From: Oreocharis arfaki
Taxonomy: Eukaryota; Chordata; Aves; Passeriformes; Paramythiidae
Direction: 5' to 3'
NCBI GenBank assembly: GCA_013398015.1
Contig: VZRR01007906.1
Coordinates: 1 to 64,000 of the forward strand
DNA length: 64,000 nt
The position numbers and the translations under genes were made by a program. Numbering within the stretch: the stretch's first letter is position 1; every line of letters starts with the position of its first letter. Under the pieces are notes generated by a model that had not been told where the DNA came from, did not search any database, and was given only the letters and a program-made list of their open reading frames with translations. Shown here one piece after another: positions 47,331-59,000 of the stretch.

Positions 47331-50315
47331 TATTGTGGGGGGAAAGTCTCAGTTTTATTAGCACATCCCAGGAGCCAGGCTGCTCTTTAACATGAACAAA
47401 TTAACCCCTCTGCTAACAATCTGAGTGCAACTGATAAAAAGCATTAAGTCATGGTAAAAATAAAGGCAGCGGTTGTAACCCAGTCCTCGAAAGAGGACCA
47501 GTGAACAGTCGGGGTGCCATCAATACACTCACTCATGGTTCCACTTGCCTCCAAATCGGCCACCGTACAAAAGTGGCAAATGTGAGCATTAATAAAGGCT
47601 GCATTTAATACATAAGAACAAAGCCACTGCCAGTATCACCAATAAGAGATCTTAATAATAAAAATAGGCAGCATTTATTTCCCTGATGTATGTGATCCGT
47701 GCTCAATTTCCAACCATCAGTTTTAAGTGTATGAAGGGGTCATTTGGAGTCCGGGCAGAGTGCCAGGGGTGAGCTGTGCAAATATATATCTATCTTTTAT
47801 TAAGAGTCCATCCTGGATTTTTGCTAGGCTGTGGAATTGCGTGCTGTCTAAGGAGGAGGGACTAAGGATCACCAAGGAGAAAAGGAGAGCAAGACAAAAG
47901 CACACCTGAAAAAGATGGGAACAAATGGTTGTATGTAGGGGATGAGCCTGCCAGGAGGAAGTAGGACATACTGGTTTACAGAAGTCATAAGGAACTCAAT
48001 CCTGCCTCTGTTCAGGCTCCTCAGAGATGAAGGACCCAGAGACCAAATGGATCTCATGGCAAGGAACTCTTGCATCTTTGAAGGGCTTCTCTGGCACAGA
48101 TGTTTGTGGAGTTTTGAGTTGGAGCCTTTGTATTTCCTGGCCAAGTCTCAGAATTTCCAAATTCACCTTGCTGTGCAGGGAAGCACAGGCCTCTCATTCA
48201 TGAACTTCTGAAAATCACAAAAGAGCTCATGGCCGAAGCATGAAGCTCTTGTGACTAGTGCAGGGCCAAGCAGCAGTGGAACACGTGACAGCACAACCCA
48301 GAGTGACAAAAACCCTGGGATCTCTCAAAGTCCTTGGGCTGCATTAGCACAAACAGCTCTCTTGAGCACGTCATCTTAAAAATCTGCTTGCGAGAAAGTT
48401 GCTGCAAATCCCTCTATCCCTTGGTGCCACCTGGAACTGAAAACTTTTCCTTCACATCTCTGGCAGGTGTGGCAGTTTCTGAGCTGCCACTGCAGGCAAG
48501 AAGATGCCTCCAGCCTGCTTTCTGCTTCTCCAGCAGCTGTTCTCTCAAGGTGCAGGTAAAGGAGCCTGGTGCCTCCGCAGAGCAGCATAACTGGGAGATA
48601 GTTTAATAAACTGGAGCTTCGTCCCACCCCACACTTGATAGAAGAGGTTGTGCAACTTCACGTCTACAACCACCCAGACATCACTCCTTGTGAGGCTGAG
48701 ATGAGGGTCCAGCAAGCATCTTAGTCCTTGGATCCTGGAAAATACAGAGAGAGTTTGGCAACTTTTCAGTAGGGCCTGGGACCTCCCCTCACCATGCTCT
48801 GGAGGTGTGTGCTGGCAGCTACAGGGGTCAGAAGGCTGGAAGGAATGAGGATGAATGGATGAAGCGTGGTGGAAGCACACACAGGTGAGCAATGAAAGAT
48901 AAGGAAAAATATAAGAAACACAAAAGTACTTTCACTGTTAGCCATCTCCTTGGTGAGGCTAGGTGTCCTCAAAGTCTGGGGGGTCCAGGACCCCATTGCT
49001 TGGGGACATTACTCTGGCAATGCAGGGAAATAAGGGGAAATAAGGTGAATTATCTGCTGCTGAAAAGGGACCTGGACTGCAGAATCACAAGAGGAAGAGA
49101 TGGGGTGAGTCGAGATAATGCCAACATTAAAAGATAAAATGGATTAACATCTCCTGGCACACAGAGAGCTACGTGGGTGGTGCAAGAGGTTGCAATAGCT
49201 GTTTAAAAGGGAATGAGACAGCTGGACATCCACATTTTTTTCCTCTTAAAAAAAAAAATCCATCCCAAAAGCTGAGCTTAACTGACGCTGTCCTCCAACG
49301 TCCAGGTCAGCCAGCCAGGCCGGCTGTCAGCAGTTGGGAGGTATCAGGACAGGCACTCCTGGCTGACCTACATGGAGCTAACAGCTGATTTTTACCCACA
49401 GGCTCTAGCAAAAGGTTGCAAGACCAATCCATGGAAAATAGCTCACAATCATATATTTCCATTTCTGTTTCAGCCTGGAATTTGAGCTTTAATGACTGTT
49501 GGGAAAAAGGAGGCCACGCTCTGCTTGTCCAAGGCAACTGTTCCAGCATGTCTGCAGGATGACAAGAACTGTGGGGAAGGGCCTGGTTAGGATGTGATTA
49601 AAGAGGTAATTCTCCCTCCCTGTGCAGATGAGAGCTAAGTGTGGCTTAAGTAAATTACTGACTGGCTTGTTATAGCCCTGGCTGAGTTCCCTTGTTGCGC
49701 AGGGCCTGGTTTTTTACATCCAATTTGCTTTGAAGGCCAGAGTGTCACAACAGCATTCCAACGCCTGCATCTCTGCTCTTGTCTCACACCCCTTCTCTGA
49801 TGGATGATGGGACCCTAGGGACCTGCTGTAGATGGCTCTGAGACGCAAGCTAAGCCCCATCAGTTTTCCTAATAGTTTCTGATGTTCATTCCTTGAAAGC
49901 TGCCCCCCTCCTGACTGTGCTGGTCCATGATTTGATCTTCAGGGACTTGCTGACTGCAAGTCAGAAGCACTTTGCTCTCAGATGAAGGATTTTTAACAGA
50001 GGCACATTTTATTCACAACATGGCATGGGTGAGCCTACAAACCTTGGGGAGGTTAACCCCCAATTCCCTCTTGTTTCCATCCTTGTTGTGATACCTCTTC
50101 AAGTGTCTTTTGGCTCCTGACCTTATGCCCTGGAGAGGATCTAAACCCTTCCAGCTCCCTCCTTGCTTCCCCATGTGACAGCGAGAGCTCTGCCCTTTGG
50201 TTTATCATTTGTATGGACCATTTTTCTATGGAGTTTAAAATCAGTCTATCATCCTGTGGTCTTCACCCCATCTCTTGGTATTTCCCAGGAGGATTGGCCC
50301 AAGAGGCTCAGCTGG
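47331..50315. other. Intergenic, between PDE6D and COPS7B
   Basis: 3 kb of unique, moderately AT-rich DNA. Small open frames (up to 115 codons) on both strands without motifs. No promoter-like CpG density until about 50750. Confidence 0.55.
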
Positions 50316-50510
50316 TAGAACCACAGAATATCCTGAGTGGGAAGGGACGCAGAAGGATCACCGAGCCCAACTCCTGTCCTTGCACAGGACAGCCCCAAGA
50401 ACTTCACCACGTGCCTGAGAGCGGTGTCCAAATGCTCCTTGAGGTCTGTCAGGCTTGCGGCCGTGATCACTTCCCTGGGGAGTCAGTTCCAGTGCCCCGT
50501 GCAACCATTC
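50316..50510 (-). mobile_element. CR1 LINE 3' end, minus orientation, different subfamily
   Basis: ACCACAGAATATCCTGAGTG, then GGATCACCGAGCCCAACTCC, TGCCTGAGAGCGGTGTCCAA and CACTTCCCTGGGGAGTCAGT match the complement of the CR1 subfamily ending in a GAATATCC-type tail. That is unlike the GAATCACAG-type tails of the copies at 9378 and 46910. Short and inactive. Confidence 0.85.
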
Positions 50511-50845
50511 AATCTAATAAAGGCCCCAGTTCTAATAATGAAGTGGCCTTACAACAGCGGCCCTTTCCGCGGGTTATTTTGGGGTGCAGACCCCTGTGAT
50601 GCTGCCACAGGACCTCCTATACCCAAAAAGACAGGCAGGAATTTTACTTGCTTATGCTGGAACAGCTGCTCGGGAGCCAGCGGAGCAGCTGTTTCTGCAC
50701 CAGCAGGTGAAGTTTGCTCCATGGGCCGCTGGACCATGGCTCTATAGCTGCGAGCACACCAAGCCCGCCGTCCCTATCCCGGGGATGCGGGGTCGCGGTT
50801 CCCGGTCGGGCGGAACGTTCGGCGCGGCCCGCGCGTTCCGGGGGG
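50511..50845. promoter_or_regulatory. COPS7B: COPS7B upstream region
   Basis: Sequence between the CR1 piece and the COPS7B first exon. It contains an 11-base inverted repeat (50661-50671 with 50683-50693) and becomes CpG-dense from about 50755. The core promoter is probably in 50755-50880. Confidence 0.5.
50661..50693. repeat. Inverted repeat, 11-base arms
   Basis: AACAGCTGCTC at 50661-50671 is the exact reverse complement of GAGCAGCTGTT at 50683-50693, with an 11-base spacer. Each arm contains the E-box CAGCTG. Confidence 0.75.
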
Positions 50846-50945
50846 GAAGGAGCCGCGGGCGGACACCGGCGCCGCCATCATGGCGGCCTGAGGCGCGGCG
50901 GGTTGGGCGCCGGGAGCGGCGGGACGCGAGGCCGGGAGCGGAGAG
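50846..50945 (+). other. COPS7B: COPS7B exon 1 (noncoding, 5' end uncertain)
   Basis: A donor GAGAG|GTAATG ends this exon at 50945 and the coding start lies in the next exon. The transcription start is not visible, so the left end is an estimate around the YY1-type site. A four-codon upstream frame is included at 50880-50891. Confidence 0.6.
50880..50891 (+). promoter_or_regulatory. COPS7B: Minimal upstream ORF in the COPS7B leader
   Basis: ATG GCG GCC TGA (Met-Ala-Ala-stop) with G at +4. If transcription starts upstream it would be met before the true start codon and could lower translation. It also overlaps the YY1-type motif, so the ATG may be incidental. Confidence 0.4.
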
Positions 50946-52894
50946 GTAATGCCGGGGCTGGGAGAAGCCTCTCGGGAACAGGGGCGGCGATGAGGGACCT
51001 CCGGTAAATTACCCCTTGCGGCACGGCTCGGGCGGCTCCGTGGGGCCCGAGGGCTCTGCCAGGGGTCTGGGGGGAACGGGAGGGCCGGGAAACCCCCGCT
51101 TTCCTGCTGCGGGGTCTGCGGGCCGCTTCCCGCCCTGAAACTCCCTGAGGTACCTTAGCGAGGCCTGACCGGGAGCGAAGCCCAGTTTGTGCCCCTGCTT
51201 GGGCTGTTGTAGCCTTTGGACAAGCTACGTTGGAGTGTCTGCTGTGTTTCAGTCACTTCTCACCAGGGTAAGTCGATTGTGGAAGCAGCGAGGGATTCCT
51301 GGTGACGCGGGTGTGCACACAAGTTGCAATAGTTGCCCGAAGGTTTACTTGGAAAGGAAGAGAATTGGCATTCCTTTCCAACCAGGGCACGGATACAGCG
51401 AGCCAGTCTTTTGTAACCTCATACATCAGCGTGTGGTTTGATTACCTGTGAGGGAGGACAATAGAACTGTGAAATCCGAATCTCATTCCCAGCACAGTCA
51501 ATCCATATTCTCTCCTGAAGAAACTGTCCTCTCTGTGTGTTTCTTCTCTGTGAGCAGAGAGAGCAGCACTGATGTGTTAGGCAGCCACACTGAATGTTCC
51601 TGTATTGCAGGGATTTCTTGGTCAGAACTGAGGTGCTGTTCAGCCAGGCTACACGTGTGCCTCTGATGGAAAGAACCCCAAAGAGACTTTGGGGGCTGAC
51701 ATATCTCTGTGTGGAGAATGTTAAAGGTTACCCACTCTGGTTGAGATCATTTGTACCTGCAGGTGTAATAGAACAGAGTAAAGTGTATTTTTAGAAGTTG
51801 ACTAATACAGGGAGCTGACTGTGATGCCTTCACAGGCCTTAATTTGGTTAGGCCTGGTGAAACAGTGAAACCCTTAACGACTGTGCTCCCCCACAAGGGT
51901 GGATGTGGGCCCAGTGGTCACAGAGAACCAGACAGGTTCTCTGCCCTTGGGTTCTGTGGTGTTTGGTTTTCATGACCAGAGTAAAGGTTATACCCTCTGC
52001 TTGGTAATTATCCCGTACAAACATAACACAAAACCTCCCTTATCTGGTGAGTTCTTTCTTTGGTTTCTGAATAACATGCTTGGGAAGTTTTGTGCTAGTT
52101 GTTTGTAAACAAACGGCTCATTTTGTGGAACTTGTTAATAAATAGTGGTTTACATTTCAAAAGCGACATGTTGGTGCTGGGAGACAACATGCACACCAGA
52201 AATGTCAGGCAGCAGCCGAAGACAAAGACCCCTCTTTACAGGGACTTAAATAGAGCCTTTGTAGAAAGGGTATTTTTATCACTTAAGCTTCCCAGTTAAC
52301 CCCAAACACTTGAACTGTACAGTGCAGACTGGGGAGCTGCTTCCAGGCCACAGTTCTTTTTGCCTTTTGGGCTCAGAAAGCAATGGGAATTATGGAAACA
52401 CTCTGTATCAGTAGTCAAAGGAAAAGGTGGGGTGTGTGGCCGTACGGTGTGGATCAGTCCTTCACAGGGAATTATGTTAGTTGCTGGTTTGGAGCTGTGT
52501 AATGAGGAAGAAGGAAGTCAATCAAGTGTATCAGTAAGAATCTTTAAAGTTGGCATTATTTGGCAGCATCACTAGAAGGAAAAATCTGAAAACAGCAAGA
52601 AATCTAAACTCCTGTCCTACAATAAAGAATCTGCAAGAGCAGATTAGGATCTGGGATCCTAAAAGGATTAGGGAACTGATCAGACAGAAATTTTGTTCAG
52701 ACACTGTGTGAATCATTTTTGCTCAAATCAGCAGTTGAACCTGCTGGGTTTCTGGCCTGCCCCCTGAGTGCTGAAGAAAAGCCTGGCTCTGCAGACACTG
52801 AAATGTTGCTGTGCTGAGCACCTTCTGGTCCACTGCCAGGCAGAACTCGGCAGAGGAGAAAGGATGTGTTAATATTATGTTCTTTTACTGACAG
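50946..52894 (+). other. COPS7B: COPS7B intron 1
   Basis: 1.9 kb, starting in the CpG island and becoming AT-richer. Acceptor TTTTACTGACAG. No repeat or exon recognised in it. Confidence 0.8.
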
Positions 52895-53070
52895 ATTGAA
52901 AACCTAGAATGGCAGGAGAACAGAAGCCATCCTGCAATCTTCTAGAGCAGTTTATTTTACTAGCCAAAGGTACAAGTGGCTCAGCTCTGACTGCTCTTAT
53001 AAATCAAGTGCTGGAAGCTCCTGGCGTTTATGTCTTCGGAGAGCTGTTGGAGTTAACAAATGTTCAAGAG
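52895..53070 (+). CDS. COPS7B: COPS7B exon 2 (start codon at 52909)
   Basis: Begins after ACTGACAG and has 14 leader bases before the ATG. Encodes residues 1-54 to NVQE, donor GAG|GTAAGA. Confidence 0.95.
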
Positions 53071-56000
53071 GTAAGAGTTGAGTTTTTATTCTAATGCCTC
53101 TTCTGCACTACCAGTATAAGGGATCCCCAGAAGTTTCCACAGGCAGCCTGTGAGTGAAGTTTCTGTGCCAGGAGTGCCTGGTGCAACTTATCTTGGCTGA
53201 GAGATGTTTTTGTATAAGCGACTGACCTTGCTTTTGCCTGTATATGTTAGGTGTTAAAGAATACCTATATAAAGCTTTGCTACCTTAAGGCAATTGCTAA
53301 CACAGCAAAAACCTGGCAGCATCACAGTAGCAGTTTTAAGAAGGCACTTTGCCAGCCAACAAGGAAAAAAATCCCTTTTTACTCCTTTACTGTCCTGGAA
53401 AGCAGAACTTCAGTGCTCTCCAAAAGTCTTTGTGAACAGATGTCTAGTGTATCAGGCCTGGGTGGCAACCAAATCCGAACCATTTCAAACCAAGATGGAA
53501 AGTAAGTTCCAGAGCTTTTGCTGAGAATGTCTTGCCAGCCCCTGCCTCTACTACAATGAAGGAATCCAAGTTGAGTCTCTCTGCAGCTGGAGTAACACAG
53601 TGTACAGCAAGTTTGGCTTTCCAGACAGGCACTTAAAAATGCCTAAAAGTGCCTCGATGATTATTCAGCATCAAATCACAAGTACTGTTTTTTTCCTGGA
53701 TTTGTGTGCAGCTTATGGTATTAAAAACCCAATCAGTAAAAATCACTGCTTGGTGCTGCCGTTATTCCAGTGAAGTGTTTGCAGGCAAGAGAAGAGCTGT
53801 TACCTTCAAATGCACTCAAGTTACCGTGTCCCGGCTTGCTTTGCTTTGAAGCTGTGGTGTCTCTGCAGGTAAGCTATCCTAGCTTTCACAGGATGCTTAA
53901 CCAGCTATCACCATTGCCTGCTTGCTTATCACCTGATGAGAGGAGCTGGCCCTGTAGGTTGTCAGCTGAAGTTAAGATTTGCTTTTTACTTTTACCTCCC
54001 AAGATGCCACACAAAGCAGTTGACAGTCCAAACTGGAGTTAAGTTCCAGTGCATAGAAATGGCTGGATCATCTTGACTCTAAAACTGCTGAAATTTGCTG
54101 CTCCCGAGGCCTTAGAAAGGATCCAGCTTGGGGTATAATTGCTTTTCGGGGTACTCCTTGTCCTGAGCCGACTTAAACCATTCTCTGGAGAAGTTGCCTA
54201 TCAGGGGTGTGTTGACCATGTCATGTGTTATTTCTTTTCTCCCCATCCAGCTTGCTGAGGGGTCTAATGCTGCTTATTTCCAGCTACTGAACCTGTTTGC
54301 ATATGGAACGTACCGGGACTATGTAGGTAAGAGACTGCTTCCCGTTTGCAGGGTGTGGGACTGGGTTGCCCTTTAAGATTGTCATAGGCAATTCTTTGCT
54401 TTCTTAGATGCCTGGTGTAGTGTGGCTGGGTGAAAGTGTCCAGGAACAGAACTTACTTAGGAGGAGAATTGTCTGTAAGGGGTCTGTGTCATGTGTGCTT
54501 TTTAGTTGCTAAAAATGAAAGGAAGGTCTGGAGGCTGTGGTGTGTTACTGGTTTGGATGGGACTGCAGTGCTGGGTTGAATTGGTCTGCAGCAGAATTCG
54601 TTGACGTTCACAGGCCACTTACTTCTGTGGAGGGCAATTTCAGACATCTCTGGAAATTTAGATGACACCAGTTATGGAAACTGCAGAAAACTTACACAAA
54701 ATTGTTCTGCATTATTTATAAAAACCTATATGGTTTGTGAGATAACCTTTTATTCCATGATGGCATTGCAGAAACAAAATGAATAATTTCTTAGCTAGAA
54801 CACAAGTCGAAATAATGACTTCTATACAGCTTTAGAAAGACTGTGTGTGAATCATCTTTGTATCTGTTGAAATGTGCTTTTACCTCTGGTGCTTATGCTT
54901 CCATTCTGCTACAATTTAATGCTTCATTTGTGGGTAGCAGCCTCATCCAGACCATTACAGAGTGTGACAAATAATTCTGTCATACTGCTGGTTCTCAGTG
55001 TGGTGGATGAGCTCTCTAGTTCCTGTAAGAAGTGGCATCTGTAAGTGCAAGGACTGGAAATTCCAGTGTCTGTGGAGCAACATGAGCCTCATGAATTCTG
55101 TGACCGATTAGAGGATGTGTTTGCTGTCCATGGCTCTTGTGTCACAGCATGTGACAGCACAGTTCATTCTTCCTTTTCTAGTGAAGAAAAGGGGAAAAGC
55201 AGTCAAAATGTAGGGTGTTGGATGAGGTGGAATGGATGGGAGAACTTGAGTGGCCCTGAAACACTAATTTCCATTAAAGTAGGTATTTTAAAGAGTTTCT
55301 TAGCTTTGGAGAGCTGCCAGTTTCCTTTCTCTTTTTAAATATTCATGAGGCACATGAGTATAATACAGTGACAGTGCGGCCATCTAGATTAATAATTTCT
55401 CCCCTCTTCCTCAGCCTGGTACTTAACACTTAAAATTCTGCAGCTCTTCAGAGAAATAAAACCAGCTGTATTTGCAACCAGATCAGCAAAGGAGGAAGAT
55501 CTTTTCCTGTCAGCTTATTAATGAAATAAAAATTACTTGGTAGAAACAAAGCCATTGACCAACTGTTTTGGCAGGGCACCAGTTGTGAATTACCTTCTAA
55601 TTCCAGAACCAGAATTACTAAAGAAGCAGAGAAGAATGGAATTGCCAAGTTGTTCTTAACTTTTCCCCTTCTCTCCCTGGGTATGCCAATTTATCTGCAG
55701 CAGCTCGCTCTGTTCAGCAGCACCCACATTAGCTGGAGGTGTTCAGTCTTTCAGGGTGTAGAGTAGCATAACTAGCCTGAAGTTCTGCAGCCTGAATTGT
55801 GTAATTTTCAAAGTCCTGAATCCTGTCTTTTTGGCATTAACAGCAAACAAAGATAACCTGCCTGAATTAACAGTGACTCAGAAGAACAAGCTGAAACACT
55901 TGACGATCGTAAGCCTGGCTTCCCGAATGAAGGTAAAGTGCATGGGGTGTGACGGCTGTTGTCTCTTGGTTTTGTTTTAGCAGATGGCATCCATTCCAGA

Positions 56001-59000
56001 GCACTGAAGTTGTATCAGACTGCATGGGTACTCACAAAAAAATCCTGTACTGGGAAAGTACCAGTAGGGTGCAGTGTTCTCTCCTGGTGCATTTGGGATA
56101 TTAACTTAGTGGATTTCCATGGGTGAAGTGTGGGGGTGTCTGAACTGATGTGCAGATTGGTCAGGAAGGTCTGGGAAACTTTGTATGGCTTTTTTGACTG
56201 CTGGAGATGGAGAATCATTCTTAAAAACACTGACTTTTTGTTTTAGAGAAAATTAAGCAGCACTCTTAATTTCTTCTACAATCCCTTTTACGTTTTTTCT
56301 TCTAGAATGTGCCATACCAAAGCTTCAGGAATTACTGAAGCTGTGTCAGAATATTTCATAGTCTGGCAAGCATTTGTTCTACCATGATCAGTCACTGCTG
56401 CACCTGCAGGTCAAAGTGTAGGATACAATAAACATTTGAGTCTTAACCTTCTGAGACTTAGCCATTCATTTTGGCTCTAGGACTGTTAACTTACTCTTGG
56501 TCTTGCTGTTTTTAGTGCATTCCCTATTCTGTGTTGCTGAAGGACCTGGATATGAGGAATCTGAGGGAGCTGGAAGATCTCATTATTGAAGCGGTTTATA
56601 CAGATATTATCCAAGGGAAGTTGGATCAACGAAACCAGGTGTTAGAGGTGGATTTTTGTATCGGCAGAGACATTCAGAAGAAGGACATCAGTAACATTGT
56701 CAAAACACTCCAGGAATGGTGAGGCAGTCTCTTCACCCTCCTTGTTCCTTGTACATCGCTTGTCCTGTTTTTCCCCTCAGAGTTTCAAGTGCTGGCTCAA
56801 TTTCACCATGTTCCATTAATCAGGAGTCTCATGCTATAAGTAGGCACTTGGAGGAGGAGTCTGTTGGGCAAGTTTTCCAAGATCCCATCTGGGATTCAAT
56901 TTGTATTATGTATCGAGCCAAACTGTACCACATTGTGAGCTTCTTCTCTCACTGTAGCTTTTACATGGCAGAACCCCAGGGAGGAGTTGAGGACTCTGCA
57001 AAAACGAGGTGCCAAACTGGACTCATGGTTCTGTGGTGGGAACTGCTCCCCTTTGTGCTGCAACACTTGATAATGAAGATAGAAACTGTTACTTTTCAGC
57101 CTTTTTTACTGTTTTGAGAATCCTGTGGGCAAATTCAAGAGAATCACAGCTCTTTGGATGGGATGTCTCTTCAAGTTTGAAGTTTCAGGTGGCTTTGTCT
57201 TCTCTTTGGTCCTGCAAATGCAGCTTGTCTGCAGCTATAGTGGGACTGTGGTATTATCTCTTTGTACTTTTGCCAGGAAGCTGTTTCTCATCTTTTTGTA
57301 GGATTCCCTTCCCACCTAAAGAAATTCCCCCATAGACTGTGGAGCCCATGGCAGGTCTTGAGCTGCCTGGGAATTGCTTCCTAGTTGCTATGGTAATGAG
57401 TGCATGAAAAGTAATTAAACTGCTGGGCAAATATGCTGTCCTGTGGTGGGGGCAGGTTTTTTGCTTCTCTGCTCCAACTCCCTCAGTCCCATCACAGTGG
57501 GAGGGCTCTGGCAACTTCCAGGACCTTGCAGCATTGTTTGGAAGGTAACAGTGAAGCCACTGCCAATTCCCTTTTTGTCTTCTTCAGTTCTGAGTTCCGT
57601 GCTGAGCGCTCTTGTCATTTGAACACTTAACAGGCAGGAGGATTATCTCACTATTACTTTTTTCTTTAATTTTAAAATTTTTCATTTAAATACCGTGTTG
57701 CATCCTGTTTAAGCTGTAATTCTGACTGAAAAGGAAGATGAAAGTGCATTGAACCTGCACTTACTCTTTGATGGTAAGAGTAACACAGACTCTCTAGAGA
57801 ATGCTGAGAAATGCATCGAGTACCAAAGCAAAGCTTTTTCTTGCCAGCTTTCTGCAACTCTAAGCAGGAAGTATAATTTTAATAGTCTCTTAAACTTTCA
57901 GATGAGCATGACTTTTCAGATTGCTTGATTGAGCTGCTCCAGAGAGAACTTGTAAACATTGTTTCACATCGTTTGTATCTTGCAGGTGCGATGGTTGTGA
58001 AGCAGTTCTTTTAGGAATTGAGCAGCAAGTACTTAGAGCCAACCAGTACAAAGAGAACCATCACCGAACTCAGCAGCAGGTAGAGATGGAGGTGGGTACA
58101 GAGTCATCTCAGGCCTCTATGCTGTTGGATAAATTTGCTGAAGGAAATAGTCTGGTAACACCTGGTTGATGGTCACGGCTCTCAAAAGAAGGCTAGCAAT
58201 CATGCAAATCAGGCGTGGGGTAGGAAGAACATACATCTGTTTCTGAGTGCTGGTAAGACCACAAACATCAAATTTGCCCACTCCAAACAGATAGGAACTT
58301 ATTTTTATAAATTTAGGCTAGGTGACTGCACTGATTGTGGTTTCCTGTATTGATTCATTAGGAAAACTGTGCTTTTATCACAGATCTTCGTTGCAATTCT
58401 GTTCCTTAAATACAAGTCAGGCAGGAAGTCAAAAACACTTCTGTTTCTTAAACCTGGAAGTGTAGTTAACAAAAATCTCTGGAGTCTGAATCGCTTTTAC
58501 AAAAAGTGCCCGCGGCAGCTCCCCCGGGGTAGGCCGGGCCCTGGCGCGCTCCCGCCGTTAGGTGGCAGCACGAGCCCGCGGTCCAGCCCGGCCCCGCGCC
58601 CGAACCTCGGCTGCGGCCGCTGGGGAGATGGGCACGGGCCTCCCGAGACGCTGCATCAGGGGTTATCATCTCTGCAGGTTTATGTTTGCCTCTGCTTGGC
58701 GGCTTGATCGGCATCCGTAGCACGTTTGGTTTGCCAGATACCTTTGGCTTGGAGTTGGCACACCTGCCTCCCAAACCTTGGGTTTTTTTAAGGTTTGCTC
58801 AATGTATTTGTGGTGAGCCCTACAGAGTTCCAGGGGACAGAGGATGGTGCTTAGTGCTGTATCTCTCCTTCTCAGCCAGAGTAGCAGAAACATTACTGCT
58901 GCTTCCCACAAAACCAGTTTCTGTTCCTGCTTCTTAGCAAATAACTGTGTCTCAGACAGCCAGCTAGCCCAAGTGGCATTTTTCCGTTTTGAGTTCTGTC

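Larger units (their letters stand above)
50755..51120. promoter_or_regulatory. COPS7B: COPS7B promoter CpG island
   Basis: Dense CpG with GC-rich runs around the noncoding first exon. The site GCCGCCATCATGGCGGC at 50871-50887 is nearly palindromic and carries two facing YY1-type cores (CCGCCAT and ATGGCGG), common at CpG-island housekeeping starts. No TATA box. Confidence 0.8.

Noticed and set aside
56716..57117. 133-codon plus-strand frame
   Set aside because: It begins at the exon 5 donor and reads into COPS7B intron 5. The spliced frame continues in exon 6 at 57986.
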